In this document: piece after piece, positions 8,177 to 16,397 of the stretch | Position numbering within the stretch: the stretch's first letter is position 1 | How the letters are laid out: every line of letters begins with the position of its first letter | From: CAZSLC01 sp964607675 | Lineage (GTDB): Bacteria > Bacteroidota > Bacteroidia > Bacteroidales > UBA932 | Direction of reading: 5' to 3' | DNA: 55,504 bases | Assembly: GCA_964607675.1 (NCBI GenBank) | Contig: CAZSLC010000012.1 | Coordinates: 1 to 55,504 of the forward strand | The notes under the pieces: model-generated | Seen by the model: the letters and a program-made list of their open reading frames with translations, nothing else | Databases searched by the model: none | Told to the model about the DNA's origin: nothing | Made by a program: the position numbers and the translations under genes

Positions 8177-11100
8177 TCAATTAGTTGCCTTATTTAGTTT
8201 GATTCTAATAGTCTGATCATTGTTCCACTCTATCTCATTACCATCCTCCAAACTATCTACAAGGCTGATTTTTGTGGAAAGTGTTTGAGAACATATATAG
8301 TCCATAAACGACTTTAATGACTCCTCAATCTCATCTTTATTTTCGATGACCGATACTATTTTATCTGTCACTTCAAAGCCACTCTCCTTACGGAGATTTT
8401 GAATCCTATTGATGAGTTCTCTTGCTATCCCCTCTCTCCTCAAATCTTCACTTATGGTGACATCAAGGGCAACTGTCAATCTCCCCTCTGTTGCCACCAA
8501 CCAACCTGGCATATCTTCCGACGTTATTTCATAATCTGCCACTTCGAGCTCAACATCTCCAGAAGGAAGATGAAGGGTATAATCGCTTGTTGCCAATCCT
8601 GCCTGTTCAATTGCTGCTATTTCAATCTGAGAGAGGCTGGCAAATGATGCCGAGATCTCTTTCATTTGTTTGCCATATTTTTTTCCAAGAGTTTTAAAAT
8701 TAGGCTTTATCTTCTTGGTAATCAACCCTGTAGTATCGTATATAAACTCCACCTCTTTGACATTAACCTCACTCAGAACAAGGTCTTTTACCATATTAAA
8801 CTGATCTTCAATATGTTTGTCAAGTATTGGAATTATAAGTTTTGCAAGGGGCTGACGTACTTTGATATTTACCTTCCTTCTCAAAGCAAGCACCATTGAA
8901 GAGGAGCGTTGTGCCAGGTTCATCCTCTCTTCAAGATCTTTATCTATATATTGTTCGTCACATTTTGGGAATATCACATAATGGACTGAATCTTCCGAAT
9001 AATGTTTAGAGACACTATTTAAGTCGGTAAAAAGTCTATCCATATAGAAAGGTGCAATAGGTGCTGCCAAAATAGAGACATTCTCTAATACAGAATACAA
9101 TGTTTGGTAAGCAGAGATCTTATCGTCGTCTTTCTTCCCTCCCCAAAATCTCTTTCTGTTCAATCTTACATACCAATTGCTCAAATTGTCACATACGAAA
9201 TCTTGAATCAATCTCCCAGCAGTGGTAATATCGTAATTCTCATAACAGTTAGAAACTTCTTTAATCAATGTATTCATCAAAGAGATAATCCATCTGTCAA
9301 TTTCAGGCCTTTTTTCGATCGGGATATTTGGTGTTGAGTAGTCAAAACTATCCACATTGGCATATAGAGCAAAGAAGGAGTAAGTGTTGTAGAGGGTGCC
9401 GAAGAACTTTCTTCGCACCTCATCAACTCCACCCTCATCAAATTTAAGATTGTCCCAAGGTTGTGAGTTTGTAAGCATATACCATCTTAAAGAATCCGCT
9501 CCAAAACTATCAAGAGCTTTAAATGGATCTACCGCATTTCCAAGACGTTTGCTCATCTTATTGCCATCTTTATCGAGCACTAACCCATTGGAGATAACAC
9601 TCTTAAATGCCTCTCTATCATTGATCATGGTTGATATGGCGTGTAAGGTAAAGAACCATCCGCGTGTTTGGTCCACCCCCTCTGCAATAAAATCTGCACA
9701 TTGTCCAAACCGAGCAGTTCCCAATTTGGCAAGTCCCTCTTGTGCAAAAGGCATTGAGCCCGAATCGAACCATACATCTATCAAATCTGCCTCGCGATAC
9801 ATCTTTTGTCCATCATCTGAGACAAGGACAAAATTGTCAACAAATGGTCGGTGAAGATCTATCTTTTCATAATTGGATTTTGTGGTATCATTAGGATCAA
9901 ACCCAAGGGACTTCAAAGGATTTTCACTCATTGCCCCCGCTGCACACGCCTTTTCCAACTCATTGTAAAGCTCGTTTACCGATCCGATACATTTTTCAGA
10001 GGTACCATCTTCACTTCTCCAAATAGGGAGTGGAGTGCCCCAATAACGGCTGCGAGAGAGGTTCCAATCTTGTAGGTTCTCCAACCATTTGCCAAATCTA
10101 CCACTTCCTGTCGATTCTGGTTTCCAATTGATCTTTTTATTGAGCTCTATCATCCTCTCTTTCACCGCAGTAGTACGAATAAACCACGAATTCAACGGAT
10201 AGTACAACACTGGTTTATCTGTTCTCCAGCAGTGCGGATAATTGTGAACATGTTTCTCTATTTTAAACACTTTGTTCTGCTGTTTGAGCATTACGCAAAT
10301 ATCTATATCGAGGGTGGTGCTATCTTGGGTAGCGGCAGGATCGTAAGCATTTTTCACGAAACGCCCAGCATATTCACTATAAAGTGGGAGATTCACCATG
10401 GATTTGACAAAATTCTCACTCATATCCTCAATGGTGAAAAATTTACCTGTGCGATCAACCATTGGAAAAAGCTCTCCGTTTTTATCCTCAATTCTTAGTG
10501 GAGGCACTCCGTTAGCCTTTGCAACACGGTCATCATCTGCACCAAAGGTGGGTGCAATATGGACAATGCCAGTACCATCTTCAGTGGTTACAAAGTCCCC
10601 TACTATCACCTTAAATGCACCCTCCTCACATTTCATCCACGGGATCAATTGTTCATATTCTATTCCAGCAAGTTCACTCCCTTTAAATGGTTCACCAACA
10701 ACCCTATAAGGGACTATTTTATCACCCACCTTGTAATCCTCCATTGAAGCATCTGCCCCCTTGGGATTGAAATGGCTATTCAAAAGAGGTGAGGCCACAA
10801 TGTAAAGAGCTGGTTCTCCAGTATATGGGTTAAATGACCTAATGGTCAAATAATCAATCTTCGGTCCGACGCATAAAGCAGTATTTGAAGGGAGAGTCCA
10901 AGGGGTAGTGGTCCAAGCAATGAAATATGGATCAACCCCATCCGCAAGATTGAAGAATTTGTCAGAGAGAGAATTGCGTACAATCTTAAATTGAGCCACA
11001 CAAGTAGTATCCTTCACATCCCTATAGCAACCAGGTTGGTTGAGTTCGTGAGAGCTAAGCCCTGTCCCTGCCGCTGGTGAATATGGTTGAATAGAATATC

Positions 11101-11623
11101 CTTTATAAAGGAGCCCTTTATTGTAAATTTGTTTCAGCAGATACCAAAGAGTTTCGATATATCTGTTGTCGTAGGTGATATATGGATCTTTCATATCAAC
11201 CCAATATCCAATTTGCTCGGTCAGAGTCTCCCATTCACGGGTATATTTCATCACCTCCTTACGACAAGCGAGGTTGTACTCCTCAACAGAGATTTTTTTA
11301 CCTATATCCTCTTTAGTAATATTGAGTTTCTTTTCAACCCCAAGCTCAACTGGAAGACCATGAGTATCCCATCCTGCTTTCCTCTCAACGAAAAAGCCTG
11401 TTTGAGTTTTATATCTACATATTACATCTTTAATAGATCTCGCCATCACGTGGTGAATACCAGGCATTCCATTTGCTGAAGGGGGACCTTCAAAAAAGAC
11501 AAATCTCGGTGCTGACTCCCTCAACTGCAACGATTTGCCAAAGACATTATTCTTTTTCCATTCTTCTAAGACCGATTGGTTAACTTCTACTAAATCTAAA
11601 CCCTTATACTCTTTGAAACTCAT
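8177..11623 (-). CDS. ileS: Isoleucyl-tRNA synthetase
   Basis: A 1148-residue class I aminoacyl-tRNA synthetase that charges tRNA-Ile. The start at 11623 (MSFKEYKGLD) is chosen; an in-frame upstream ATG at 11740 would add 39 hydrophobic residues unlike any IleS, extend across the divergent promoter region and overlap the cvpA start. The HIGH-type motif is in PPSANGMPGIHHVMAR (about residue 55) and the KMSKR loop is in DGNKMSKRLGNAVDP (about residue 689). The long editing domain (CP1) lies between, and a C-terminal anticodon-binding domain follows. The length and motif forms fit the eukaryote-like type 2 IleS common in Bacteroidetes. It is the first gene of the ileS-traR/dksA-lspA run. Confidence 0.97.
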   Translation of the reverse strand: MSFKEYKGLDLVEVNQSVLEEWKKNNVFGKSLQLRESAPRFVFFEGPPSANGMPGIHHVMARSIKDVICRYKTQTGFFVERKAGWDTHGLPVELGVEKKLNITKEDIGKKISVEEYNLACRKEVMKYTREWETLTEQIGYWVDMKDPYITYDNRYIETLWYLLKQIYNKGLLYKGYSIQPYSPAAGTGLSSHELNQPGCYRDVKDTTCVAQFKIVRNSLSDKFFNLADGVDPYFIAWTTTPWTLPSNTALCVGPKIDYLTIRSFNPYTGEPALYIVASPLLNSHFNPKGADASMEDYKVGDKIVPYRVVGEPFKGSELAGIEYEQLIPWMKCEEGAFKVIVGDFVTTEDGTGIVHIAPTFGADDDRVAKANGVPPLRIEDKNGELFPMVDRTGKFFTIEDMSENFVKSMVNLPLYSEYAGRFVKNAYDPAATQDSTTLDIDICVMLKQQNKVFKIEKHVHNYPHCWRTDKPVLYYPLNSWFIRTTAVKERMIELNKKINWKPESTGSGRFGKWLENLQDWNLSRSRYWGTPLPIWRSEDGTSEKCIGSVNELYNELEKACAAGAMSENPLKSLGFDPNDTTKSNYEKIDLHRPFVDNFVLVSDDGQKMYREADLIDVWFDSGSMPFAQEGLAKLGTARFGQCADFIAEGVDQTRGWFFTLHAISTMINDREAFKSVISNGLVLDKDGNKMSKRLGNAVDPFKALDSFGADSLRWYMLTNSQPWDNLKFDEGGVDEVRRKFFGTLYNTYSFFALYANVDSFDYSTPNIPIEKRPEIDRWIISLMNTLIKEVSNCYENYDITTAGRLIQDFVCDNLSNWYVRLNRKRFWGGKKDDDKISAYQTLYSVLENVSILAAPIAPFYMDRLFTDLNSVSKHYSEDSVHYVIFPKCDEQYIDKDLEERMNLAQRSSSMVLALRRKVNIKVRQPLAKLIIPILDKHIEDQFNMVKDLVLSEVNVKEVEFIYDTTGLITKKIKPNFKTLGKKYGKQMKEISASFASLSQIEIAAIEQAGLATSDYTLHLPSGDVELEVADYEITSEDMPGWLVATEGRLTVALDVTISEDLRREGIARELINRIQNLRKESGFEVTDKIVSVIENKDEIEESLKSFMDYICSQTLSTKISLVDSLEDGNEIEWNNDQTIRIKLNKATN

Positions 11624-11641
11624 AATACAAAATTTAAACCG

Positions 11642-11649
11642 CAAAGATA
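11642..11649 (-). promoter_or_regulatory. -7 element of the ileS promoter
   Basis: On the minus strand the sequence is TATCTTTG followed by CGG, a perfect TAnnTTTG -7 box. It ends 18 bases before the ileS ATG. No TTTG at -33 is seen. It is nested within the span of the divergent cvpA promoter. Confidence 0.6.
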
Positions 11650-11654
11650 AGATT

Positions 11655-11685
11655 TTTGTTATAATTCTCGATTTTATTACATTCG
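11655..11685 (+). promoter_or_regulatory. Candidate cvpA promoter (TTTG, 19 bases, TACATTCG)
   Basis: TTTG at 11655-11658 and TACATTCG at 11678-11685 are separated by 19 bases. This is the expected -33/-7 arrangement for Bacteroidetes, with one mismatch in the -7. It precedes the cvpA ATG (11703) by 17 bases and overlaps the back side of the ileS promoter. Confidence 0.5.
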
Positions 11686-11702
11686 CAGTATAAAAAAATA
11701 AA

Positions 11703-12197
11703 ATGGAAATTATAGATATTATCATAATTATAGCCTTCATCCCAGCTATCTACAAAGGGGTTAAAAATGGGTTTATAAGTCAAATAGCTGGAATAGGGAG
11801 CCTTTTTCTTGGAGTTTATCTCGCATACAGGTTTTCCTCATTTTTATCGCCATATATTTCAGAATGGATAAAAGCAAGTGAAAATATCATTAAAATCATC
11901 TCATTTTCCATTATCATCATCGCTGTCATAGTATTAGTAAACATAGTTGGGAGAATTATAAAAAAAATAGTCAGCGTAGTTATGCTCTCTTGGCTCGATA
12001 AAATTCTTGGTTTAATTCTCTCTATCGGAACGGCATCATTGATAGTAGGATTGATATTATGTCTCATCACATACATCAACGAAACGTGGTTTGTCATACT
12101 TCCAAATGACATTATTTCAAAATCCAAACTTTTTGTTCCCCTATCTGATTTTGCAAATACGCTGTTTCCTTATCTAAAAAATTTTTTTATAAAATAG
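11703..12197 (+). CDS. CvpA-family inner-membrane protein
   Basis: A 164-residue integral membrane protein with four hydrophobic segments (about residues 3-17, 28-48, 63-88 and 102-125). The CvpA-family N-terminal pattern is present: Asp5 in the first helix, a short AIYKGVKNGFI loop, and GxxLGVYLAY in helix two. CvpA takes its name from colicin V production in E. coli, where this host protein is needed for colicin V export; the biochemical role remains poorly defined and the family is widespread in bacteria without bacteriocins. It lies immediately upstream of the C39-exporter locus (77-base gap to the 48-residue ORF). That is either coincidence or a functional link; the protein is not an obvious immunity factor. 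Confidence 0.82.
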   Translation: MEIIDIIIIIAFIPAIYKGVKNGFISQIAGIGSLFLGVYLAYRFSSFLSPYISEWIKASENIIKIISFSIIIIAVIVLVNIVGRIIKKIVSVVMLSWLDKILGLILSIGTASLIVGLILCLITYINETWFVILPNDIISKSKLFVPLSDFANTLFPYLKNFFIK

Positions 12198-12274
12198 AGT
12201 TTTTAGCGGCTTTACTTTTATTGGAATTTTATTTTGTTCAATTATCTCAGTTTTGCACCAAGAACATTTGAGAT

Positions 12275-12421
12275 ATGGATAATTTAAAAGAAAAAATTGA
12301 CATGACGGTTGAAGGGATGCTTCCCGAGTTCAGCCAAAGATTTTATGTTGTATATCTCTCCCTTGTCGTAGCTGCTCTATTATTGTCACTGATTCCATTT
12401 ATAACCTATATATTGTTATAG
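12275..12421 (+). CDS. 48-residue single-helix membrane peptide upstream of the C39 exporter
   Basis: A short frame, ATG at 12275 to TAG at 12421, with one base between its stop and the exporter ATG at 12423. The product is 48 residues: a charged N-terminal half (MDNLKEKIDMTVEGMLPEF) and one C-terminal hydrophobic helix at about residues 24-47 (YVVYLSLVVAALLLSLIPF). It has no Gly-Gly leader, so it is not another precursor. Its position and size are compatible with an immunity peptide or an exporter accessory subunit. No family is recognised and function is open. Tight spacing to a certain gene and a clean membrane-peptide composition support it being real. Confidence 0.55.
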   Translation: MDNLKEKIDMTVEGMLPEFSQRFYVVYLSLVVAALLLSLIPFITYILL

Positions 12422-12422
12422 T

Positions 12423-14546
12423 ATGAAACATAAATATGAAATACGCCAACACGACAGAGAAGATTGCGCAGTTGCATGTATCGCATCTATCGCTTCTTAC
12501 TATGGACTTGATCTCCCACTTATCACAATAAGGGAAAAGTGTGGAACATCTGAAGATGGAACAAGTATAAAAGGGATTTCTGATGCTGCTAAGAGAATAG
12601 GTTTCTCAGCAAAAGCTTTAAAATCCACTGAAAAGGAATTATCAAGTTTAACTGAGATAGAAAAGCCTATTATCTTACACACACAAAAAGAGGATGGATG
12701 GCTTCATTTTGTAGTATTGTATGAGCTCAGTCAAAAGCGCGCCCTCATTATGGATCCTGGGGAAGGAAAGCTAATTAAAATAGCACCAAAAAAGTTGAAG
12801 GAGATGTGGACAGGGTATTTGGTACTTCTTTCCCCTCTTCCCGATTTCGAACAGGGGGACAAAAGAATCGATATTTTTCAAAGGATGAAGGAGCTTCTTT
12901 TACTCAACAAAAAAGAGTTGATATATTCGCTGATAGGTTCTGTTGTATATATTCTTGTTGGATTGAGCACATCTATCTTTTTACAACAGATTATTGATAA
13001 GGTGCTCCCTTCAAAGAACTACTCCCTTCTTTTGATTTTTTCTGTGATAATGATCCTTCTTAGTGTCATTTCCCTCTTTTTGGGATATTTCAAGAGTGTT
13101 TTGACACTGAGGGCCAGTATCAAAATTGACAGCAAACTCATCTTGAGTTATGTCAATCACCTATTTCGCCTTCCAGCATCATTTTTCACCAATCGTACAG
13201 TAGGGGACCTAAACTCAAGAATTTCTGATGCATACCGAATCAGATCTTTTATATCTATTCGGCTCACCATCATAGTGATAAGCGTAGTTTCTCTTTTCGC
13301 CTCTTTTATATTGCTATTTACATATTATTGGAAACTCGCTATACTGACGATGCTGTTTGTACCGCTATACGCACTATTATATTATATATCCAAAAGAATC
13401 TATAAAAAGGTCAACAAAGAGATTATAGAATCTTCCGCCAAATTTGAAGAGAGTACGATAGAAAACCTATCTGTTATTAACACCATAAAGAATTTCGGAG
13501 CTCAAGACAATTTTTCTAAAAAAGCAGAGAGCAAGTATGTAGATATGTCAAGAAAGTTTTACAAAGGGGGAAAATACATCTCTTTGTTTTCAACCTATTC
13601 CGAAGCCATTACCAAGTCTCTCACCCTACTCATACTCATTGTCGGTTCCATATTCTTTTTCAATTCCGAACTTACCATCGGAGAGTTGGTTTCATTTTAT
13701 TCTGTCATAAGTTTCTTCTCCTCTCCCATTGTATCCCTTGTAGAGAGCAGTGATGAAATCTCCGAGGCACAAATATCTGCAAATCGGCTCTTTGAGATAC
13801 TTGATTATCCAGAGGAGGAGAATTCTGAAATTACATTTACCTCCCCATTTAATCTAAAAAATGATATTACCATAAAGGATATATCTTTCTCATATCCAGG
13901 ACAGCTTGATCTTATCAACGGTCTGAGTTGCTCCATAAAATCTGGTGAAATAACCACTATTTTGGGGGACAATGGGAGCGGGAAGAGCACCTTTGTATCA
14001 CTTTTAATGAAAGTATATCAACCCACACATGGAATTATTGAGATAGAAAATGTCAACCTACAATACATATCTACTACCAAATGGAGAGAATATATCTCAA
14101 TTGCCCCTCAGAATCCCGACATTTTCAGCGGCACCATCCTTGAAAATATAGTTCCAAATGAAGAGTCTGCTGACATCCAAAAAGTAATTACGTTATGTGA
14201 AGAGCTCGGCTTGGATAAAATGCTCGATGAAAGGGAAGGAGGACTATTTTTCAATGTGGGTGAACATGGGAAATTGCTCTCAGGGGGAGAAAAGCAGAAG
14301 CTCTCACTAGCTCGTGCTCTATACAGGGAGCCCTCAATATTGATTTTAGATGAGGCCACTTCGGCACTTGACAAAGATGGCAAATATATAGTGAACACTT
14401 TACTTAAAAAACTCGCTTCCGAGGGGAAAACAATCATTGTTGTATCCCATGACGGAGAGAGTTTAAAATTGGCAGATAATATAATCAATCTTAATACGAA
14501 TGCGCATTCGAAGGCGGAGGCTGCACGCCTTGTTTATTGCAGCTAA
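12423..14546 (+). CDS. Peptidase C39-containing ABC exporter (bacteriocin/Gly-Gly peptide exporter)
   Basis: A 707-residue PCAT transporter that cleaves double-glycine leaders and exports the cores. Residues 1-125 form a C39 cysteine protease with an intact site: oxyanion Gln Q9, C15 (QHDREDCAVACIAS), H95 (GWLHFVV) and D111 (MDPGEG). Residues ~155-450 are a six-helix ABC exporter membrane domain. Residues ~475-700 are the ATPase: Walker A LGDNGSGKST, signature LLSGGEKQKLSLA, Walker B ILILDEATSALD and the switch histidine VVSHD. The family matches ColV/lacticin-type exporters. The two likely substrates are encoded immediately downstream (15-base gap to the first), and TolC and HlyD genes follow, giving a possible full envelope-spanning path. 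Confidence 0.95.
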   Translation: MKHKYEIRQHDREDCAVACIASIASYYGLDLPLITIREKCGTSEDGTSIKGISDAAKRIGFSAKALKSTEKELSSLTEIEKPIILHTQKEDGWLHFVVLYELSQKRALIMDPGEGKLIKIAPKKLKEMWTGYLVLLSPLPDFEQGDKRIDIFQRMKELLLLNKKELIYSLIGSVVYILVGLSTSIFLQQIIDKVLPSKNYSLLLIFSVIMILLSVISLFLGYFKSVLTLRASIKIDSKLILSYVNHLFRLPASFFTNRTVGDLNSRISDAYRIRSFISIRLTIIVISVVSLFASFILLFTYYWKLAILTMLFVPLYALLYYISKRIYKKVNKEIIESSAKFEESTIENLSVINTIKNFGAQDNFSKKAESKYVDMSRKFYKGGKYISLFSTYSEAITKSLTLLILIVGSIFFFNSELTIGELVSFYSVISFFSSPIVSLVESSDEISEAQISANRLFEILDYPEEENSEITFTSPFNLKNDITIKDISFSYPGQLDLINGLSCSIKSGEITTILGDNGSGKSTFVSLLMKVYQPTHGIIEIENVNLQYISTTKWREYISIAPQNPDIFSGTILENIVPNEESADIQKVITLCEELGLDKMLDEREGGLFFNVGEHGKLLSGGEKQKLSLARALYREPSILILDEATSALDKDGKYIVNTLLKKLASEGKTIIVVSHDGESLKLADNIINLNTNAHSKAEAARLVYCS

Positions 14547-14561
14547 AATAAATTTAATGTT

Positions 14562-14753
14562 ATGGAAGAGATGAATTTTAGAGGGAAAGGTTTGGAGGCT
14601 GTTAGTTCTTCCGAACAAACCATGGTTATTGGGGGTATTTCTCCAAGGGCGTTGAGAAGGATTCTAAACGCAGTTATTTTCTTTGTTGACGCAGTCATCA
14701 ATTATGGAGAGAACTTTAAAAAAGGATTTAGAGAGGGATGGGAGTCTATATAG
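14562..14753 (+). CDS. Gly-Gly-leader precursor peptide 1 (bacteriocin-like)
   Basis: A 63-residue peptide starting 15 bases after the exporter stop. Residues 1-25 look like a double-glycine leader ending SSSEQTMVIGG, with hydrophobic residues at -4/-7-type positions and an acidic residue as in C39 substrates. The predicted 38-residue core begins ISPRALRRIL. It has a hydrophobic central helix (ILNAVIFFVDAVI), a Lys/Arg-containing tail and a GxxxG motif (GFREG), no cysteine and a net charge near +2. It contains no Ser/Thr/Cys pattern suggesting lanthipeptide modification, and no modification enzyme is nearby. It is most consistent with a class II (unmodified) bacteriocin or a signalling peptide. 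Sequence family not recognised. Confidence 0.75.
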   Translation: MEEMNFRGKGLEAVSSSEQTMVIGGISPRALRRILNAVIFFVDAVINYGENFKKGFREGWESI

Positions 14754-14795
14754 CTACCAATCAGCCAACTATTTATTAATTTAAAAGGATTTATT

Positions 14796-14996
14796 ATGAA
14801 AAACAAATGTAATTTAATTGAAATATCTGATATTGAATCAAGTATTATATACGGAGGGAGAGACGGCGTTGGAGATTTTGCAAGAAATTTAGGCAGAGCT
14901 GTTGGGGTCATTGCCAAAATGATTTCAAAAATTGGCAAATTATTCACAAGACGCAGAGAAAAACAGGTTTCAATGGGAGCCTGGTATAGTTTTTAA
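14796..14996 (+). CDS. Gly-Gly-leader precursor peptide 2 (bacteriocin-like)
   Basis: A 66-residue peptide 42 bases after precursor 1. The 21-residue leader ends SDIESSIIYGG, and the predicted 45-residue core starts RDGVGDFARNLG. The core contains a GxxxG motif (GRAVG), a Lys-spaced amphipathic segment (VIAKMISKIGKLF), a basic cluster TRRREK and an aromatic end GAWYSF. Net charge is about +7, with no cysteine after the cleavage site. The leader shares the spacing S-x-x-E-x-x-x-I-x-G-G with precursor 1 while the cores differ, as expected for two partners handled by one exporter. An AAAGGA lies 7 bases before the ATG, unusual in this genome, where Shine-Dalgarno sequences are rare. A terminator follows directly. 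Confidence 0.75.
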   Translation: MKNKCNLIEISDIESSIIYGGRDGVGDFARNLGRAVGVIAKMISKIGKLFTRRREKQVSMGAWYSF

Positions 14997-15007
14997 AATT
15001 TTTGATT

Positions 15008-15034
15008 GGGGGCGTATAAAATGCGCCCCCTTTT
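15008..15034 (+). terminator. Intrinsic terminator after the precursor genes
   Basis: GGGGGCGTA (15008-15016) pairs with TGCGCCCCC (15022-15030), a 9-bp stem with one G-U pair and loop TAAAA, followed by TTTT. This is a textbook rho-independent terminator and the strongest one in the window. It ends the bacteriocin-like unit before tolC. Confidence 0.9.
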
Positions 15035-15046
15035 ACAAATATTGAT

Positions 15047-15054
15047 TACTTTTG
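15047..15054 (+). promoter_or_regulatory. Candidate -7 element for the tolC-hlyD-tsaB unit
   Basis: TACTTTTG matches TAnnTTTG and ends 17 bases before the TolC ATG at 15072, directly after the terminator at 15008-15034. This suggests separate transcription of the export partners. No -33 TTTG, because that position is inside the terminator stem. Confidence 0.55.
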
Positions 15055-15071
15055 TATATAATATATCATAA

Positions 15072-16394
15072 ATGGAATTGAAACTCAAAAACATATTACT
15101 CACTTTAGTTTTGTCATTGCTTTCGATCTCTATGCATGGACAAGAACTTTGGAATTTAGAAAAATGCATCAACTATGCATGGGAAAACAACCTCCAAATC
15201 AAACAAAAAAAGATTAATGTCGAGCAAAGTGAGAACAATCTTGATCAATCTAAATTGAACTACATACCTTCGTTTAGTGCCTCGGTTAGCCACAATATGA
15301 ATTGGGGAAGATCGGTTGACCTCAACGACTTACAGATTATCAACAAGTTTTCACAATCGACTAGTGCTTCACTGGGAGCTTCAATTGCCCTTATTGACGG
15401 CCTTTCAAAAATCAATACCATAAAGAAGAACAAGGTGGCACTAACTATCTCCATGGAGGAGGTGGCCTCTCTTCAAAATGAGATCTCCATCTCAATTACC
15501 AAATCATTTCTCCAGGTACTTCTTGCAAAGGAGATTTTCCGCACCTCCCAAGAGAATTTCAAATCTATTGCCTCACAAAGGGATAGGACAGAAAAACTCG
15601 TCAATGCAGGCAAACAGGCCTACTCCACCCTCCTTGAAATAGAGGCACAACTTGCCAACGAGAGGGTACAGATGGTTAATGCTGCCAACCAGATATCAAT
15701 TACCAAACTCACCCTCCTTCAACTTCTTGACCTTCCATACAGCGACACATTTGACATCACCACCTCTGGAAAAGAACAAATTATTGGTAATTATCTCTCA
15801 GAGAGTATTGACTCCCTATACAATATATCATTATCACTGCCCCAAATAAAAACGGCAGAGTTATCCCTTCAAAAGAGCAAATATGACCTCACTATTGCTA
15901 AAGGCAAGTTTTATCCCAGATTATCTCTATCAGCAAGTTATGGTTCATATTTTAGTAGTAATATTGAGAAAGATTTCTTTAGACAGATTGATGAGAACCG
16001 CAATCCATCCATTGGGTTGGGACTTTCCATCCCAATATTCAACAACAGAGAGATAGCCACTTCTGTCAAAAATGCCAAATTGAGCGTTAAAAGTCAAGAA
16101 ATAGAACTAAAAAATAGACAAAACAATCTTTATAAGGAGATCCAAAAGGCTGTTACAGACGCAAACGGTTATTATGAAAATTTAAAAGCTACAAAGACCA
16201 ACCTTACTGCTATTGAAGAGTCTTTTAAATACGTTGAGCAGAAATTTGAAGTTGGTTCACTAAATGGGACAGATTACACCGTCTCTAAAACAAATCTTTT
16301 CAAAGCTCAATCTCAATATTACCAAGCAAAATATCAATTTATTTTCCAACTTAAAATAATAGACTTCTACAGAGGTGTACCAATATCACTTTAG
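15072..16394 (+). CDS. TolC-family outer-membrane efflux protein
   Basis: A 440-residue outer-membrane channel of the TolC/OEP family. It has a signal peptide at residues ~1-24 (ending ISMHGQ) and then two OEP repeats with long alpha-helical stretches, including the conserved start WNLEKCINYAWENNLQIKQ and the LNYIPSFSASVSHN strand; the second repeat contains GKFYPRLSLSASYGSYF and IGLGLSIPIFNN. It forms a trimeric exit duct with an adaptor and an inner-membrane pump. It is followed by the adaptor gene after 3 bases. The only ABC pump nearby is the C39 exporter upstream, which makes a tripartite peptide exporter plausible. A terminator and a separate -7 box lie between, so partnership is inference. 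Confidence 0.92.
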   Translation: MELKLKNILLTLVLSLLSISMHGQELWNLEKCINYAWENNLQIKQKKINVEQSENNLDQSKLNYIPSFSASVSHNMNWGRSVDLNDLQIINKFSQSTSASLGASIALIDGLSKINTIKKNKVALTISMEEVASLQNEISISITKSFLQVLLAKEIFRTSQENFKSIASQRDRTEKLVNAGKQAYSTLLEIEAQLANERVQMVNAANQISITKLTLLQLLDLPYSDTFDITTSGKEQIIGNYLSESIDSLYNISLSLPQIKTAELSLQKSKYDLTIAKGKFYPRLSLSASYGSYFSSNIEKDFFRQIDENRNPSIGLGLSIPIFNNREIATSVKNAKLSVKSQEIELKNRQNNLYKEIQKAVTDANGYYENLKATKTNLTAIEESFKYVEQKFEVGSLNGTDYTVSKTNLFKAQSQYYQAKYQFIFQLKIIDFYRGVPISL

Positions 16395-16397
16395 ATT

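Noticed and set aside
11624..11740. Extended ileS start at 11740 adding 39 hydrophobic residues
   Set aside because: The extra residues do not resemble IleS, cross both divergent promoter elements and overlap the cvpA start; the ATG at 11623 gives the canonical N terminus.
11703..12197. CvpA as a bacteriocin immunity protein
   Set aside because: CvpA is a general conserved family found without bacteriocins; the fold and size do not suggest immunity.
14702..14947. 81-codon minus-strand frame opposite the two precursor peptides
   Set aside because: Antisense to both Gly-Gly peptides and to the terminator-linked transcript; no start context or motif.
14562..14996. Precursors as lanthipeptides or other modified peptides
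   Set aside because: No cysteine in either core and no LanM/LanB, radical-SAM or cyclase gene nearby.
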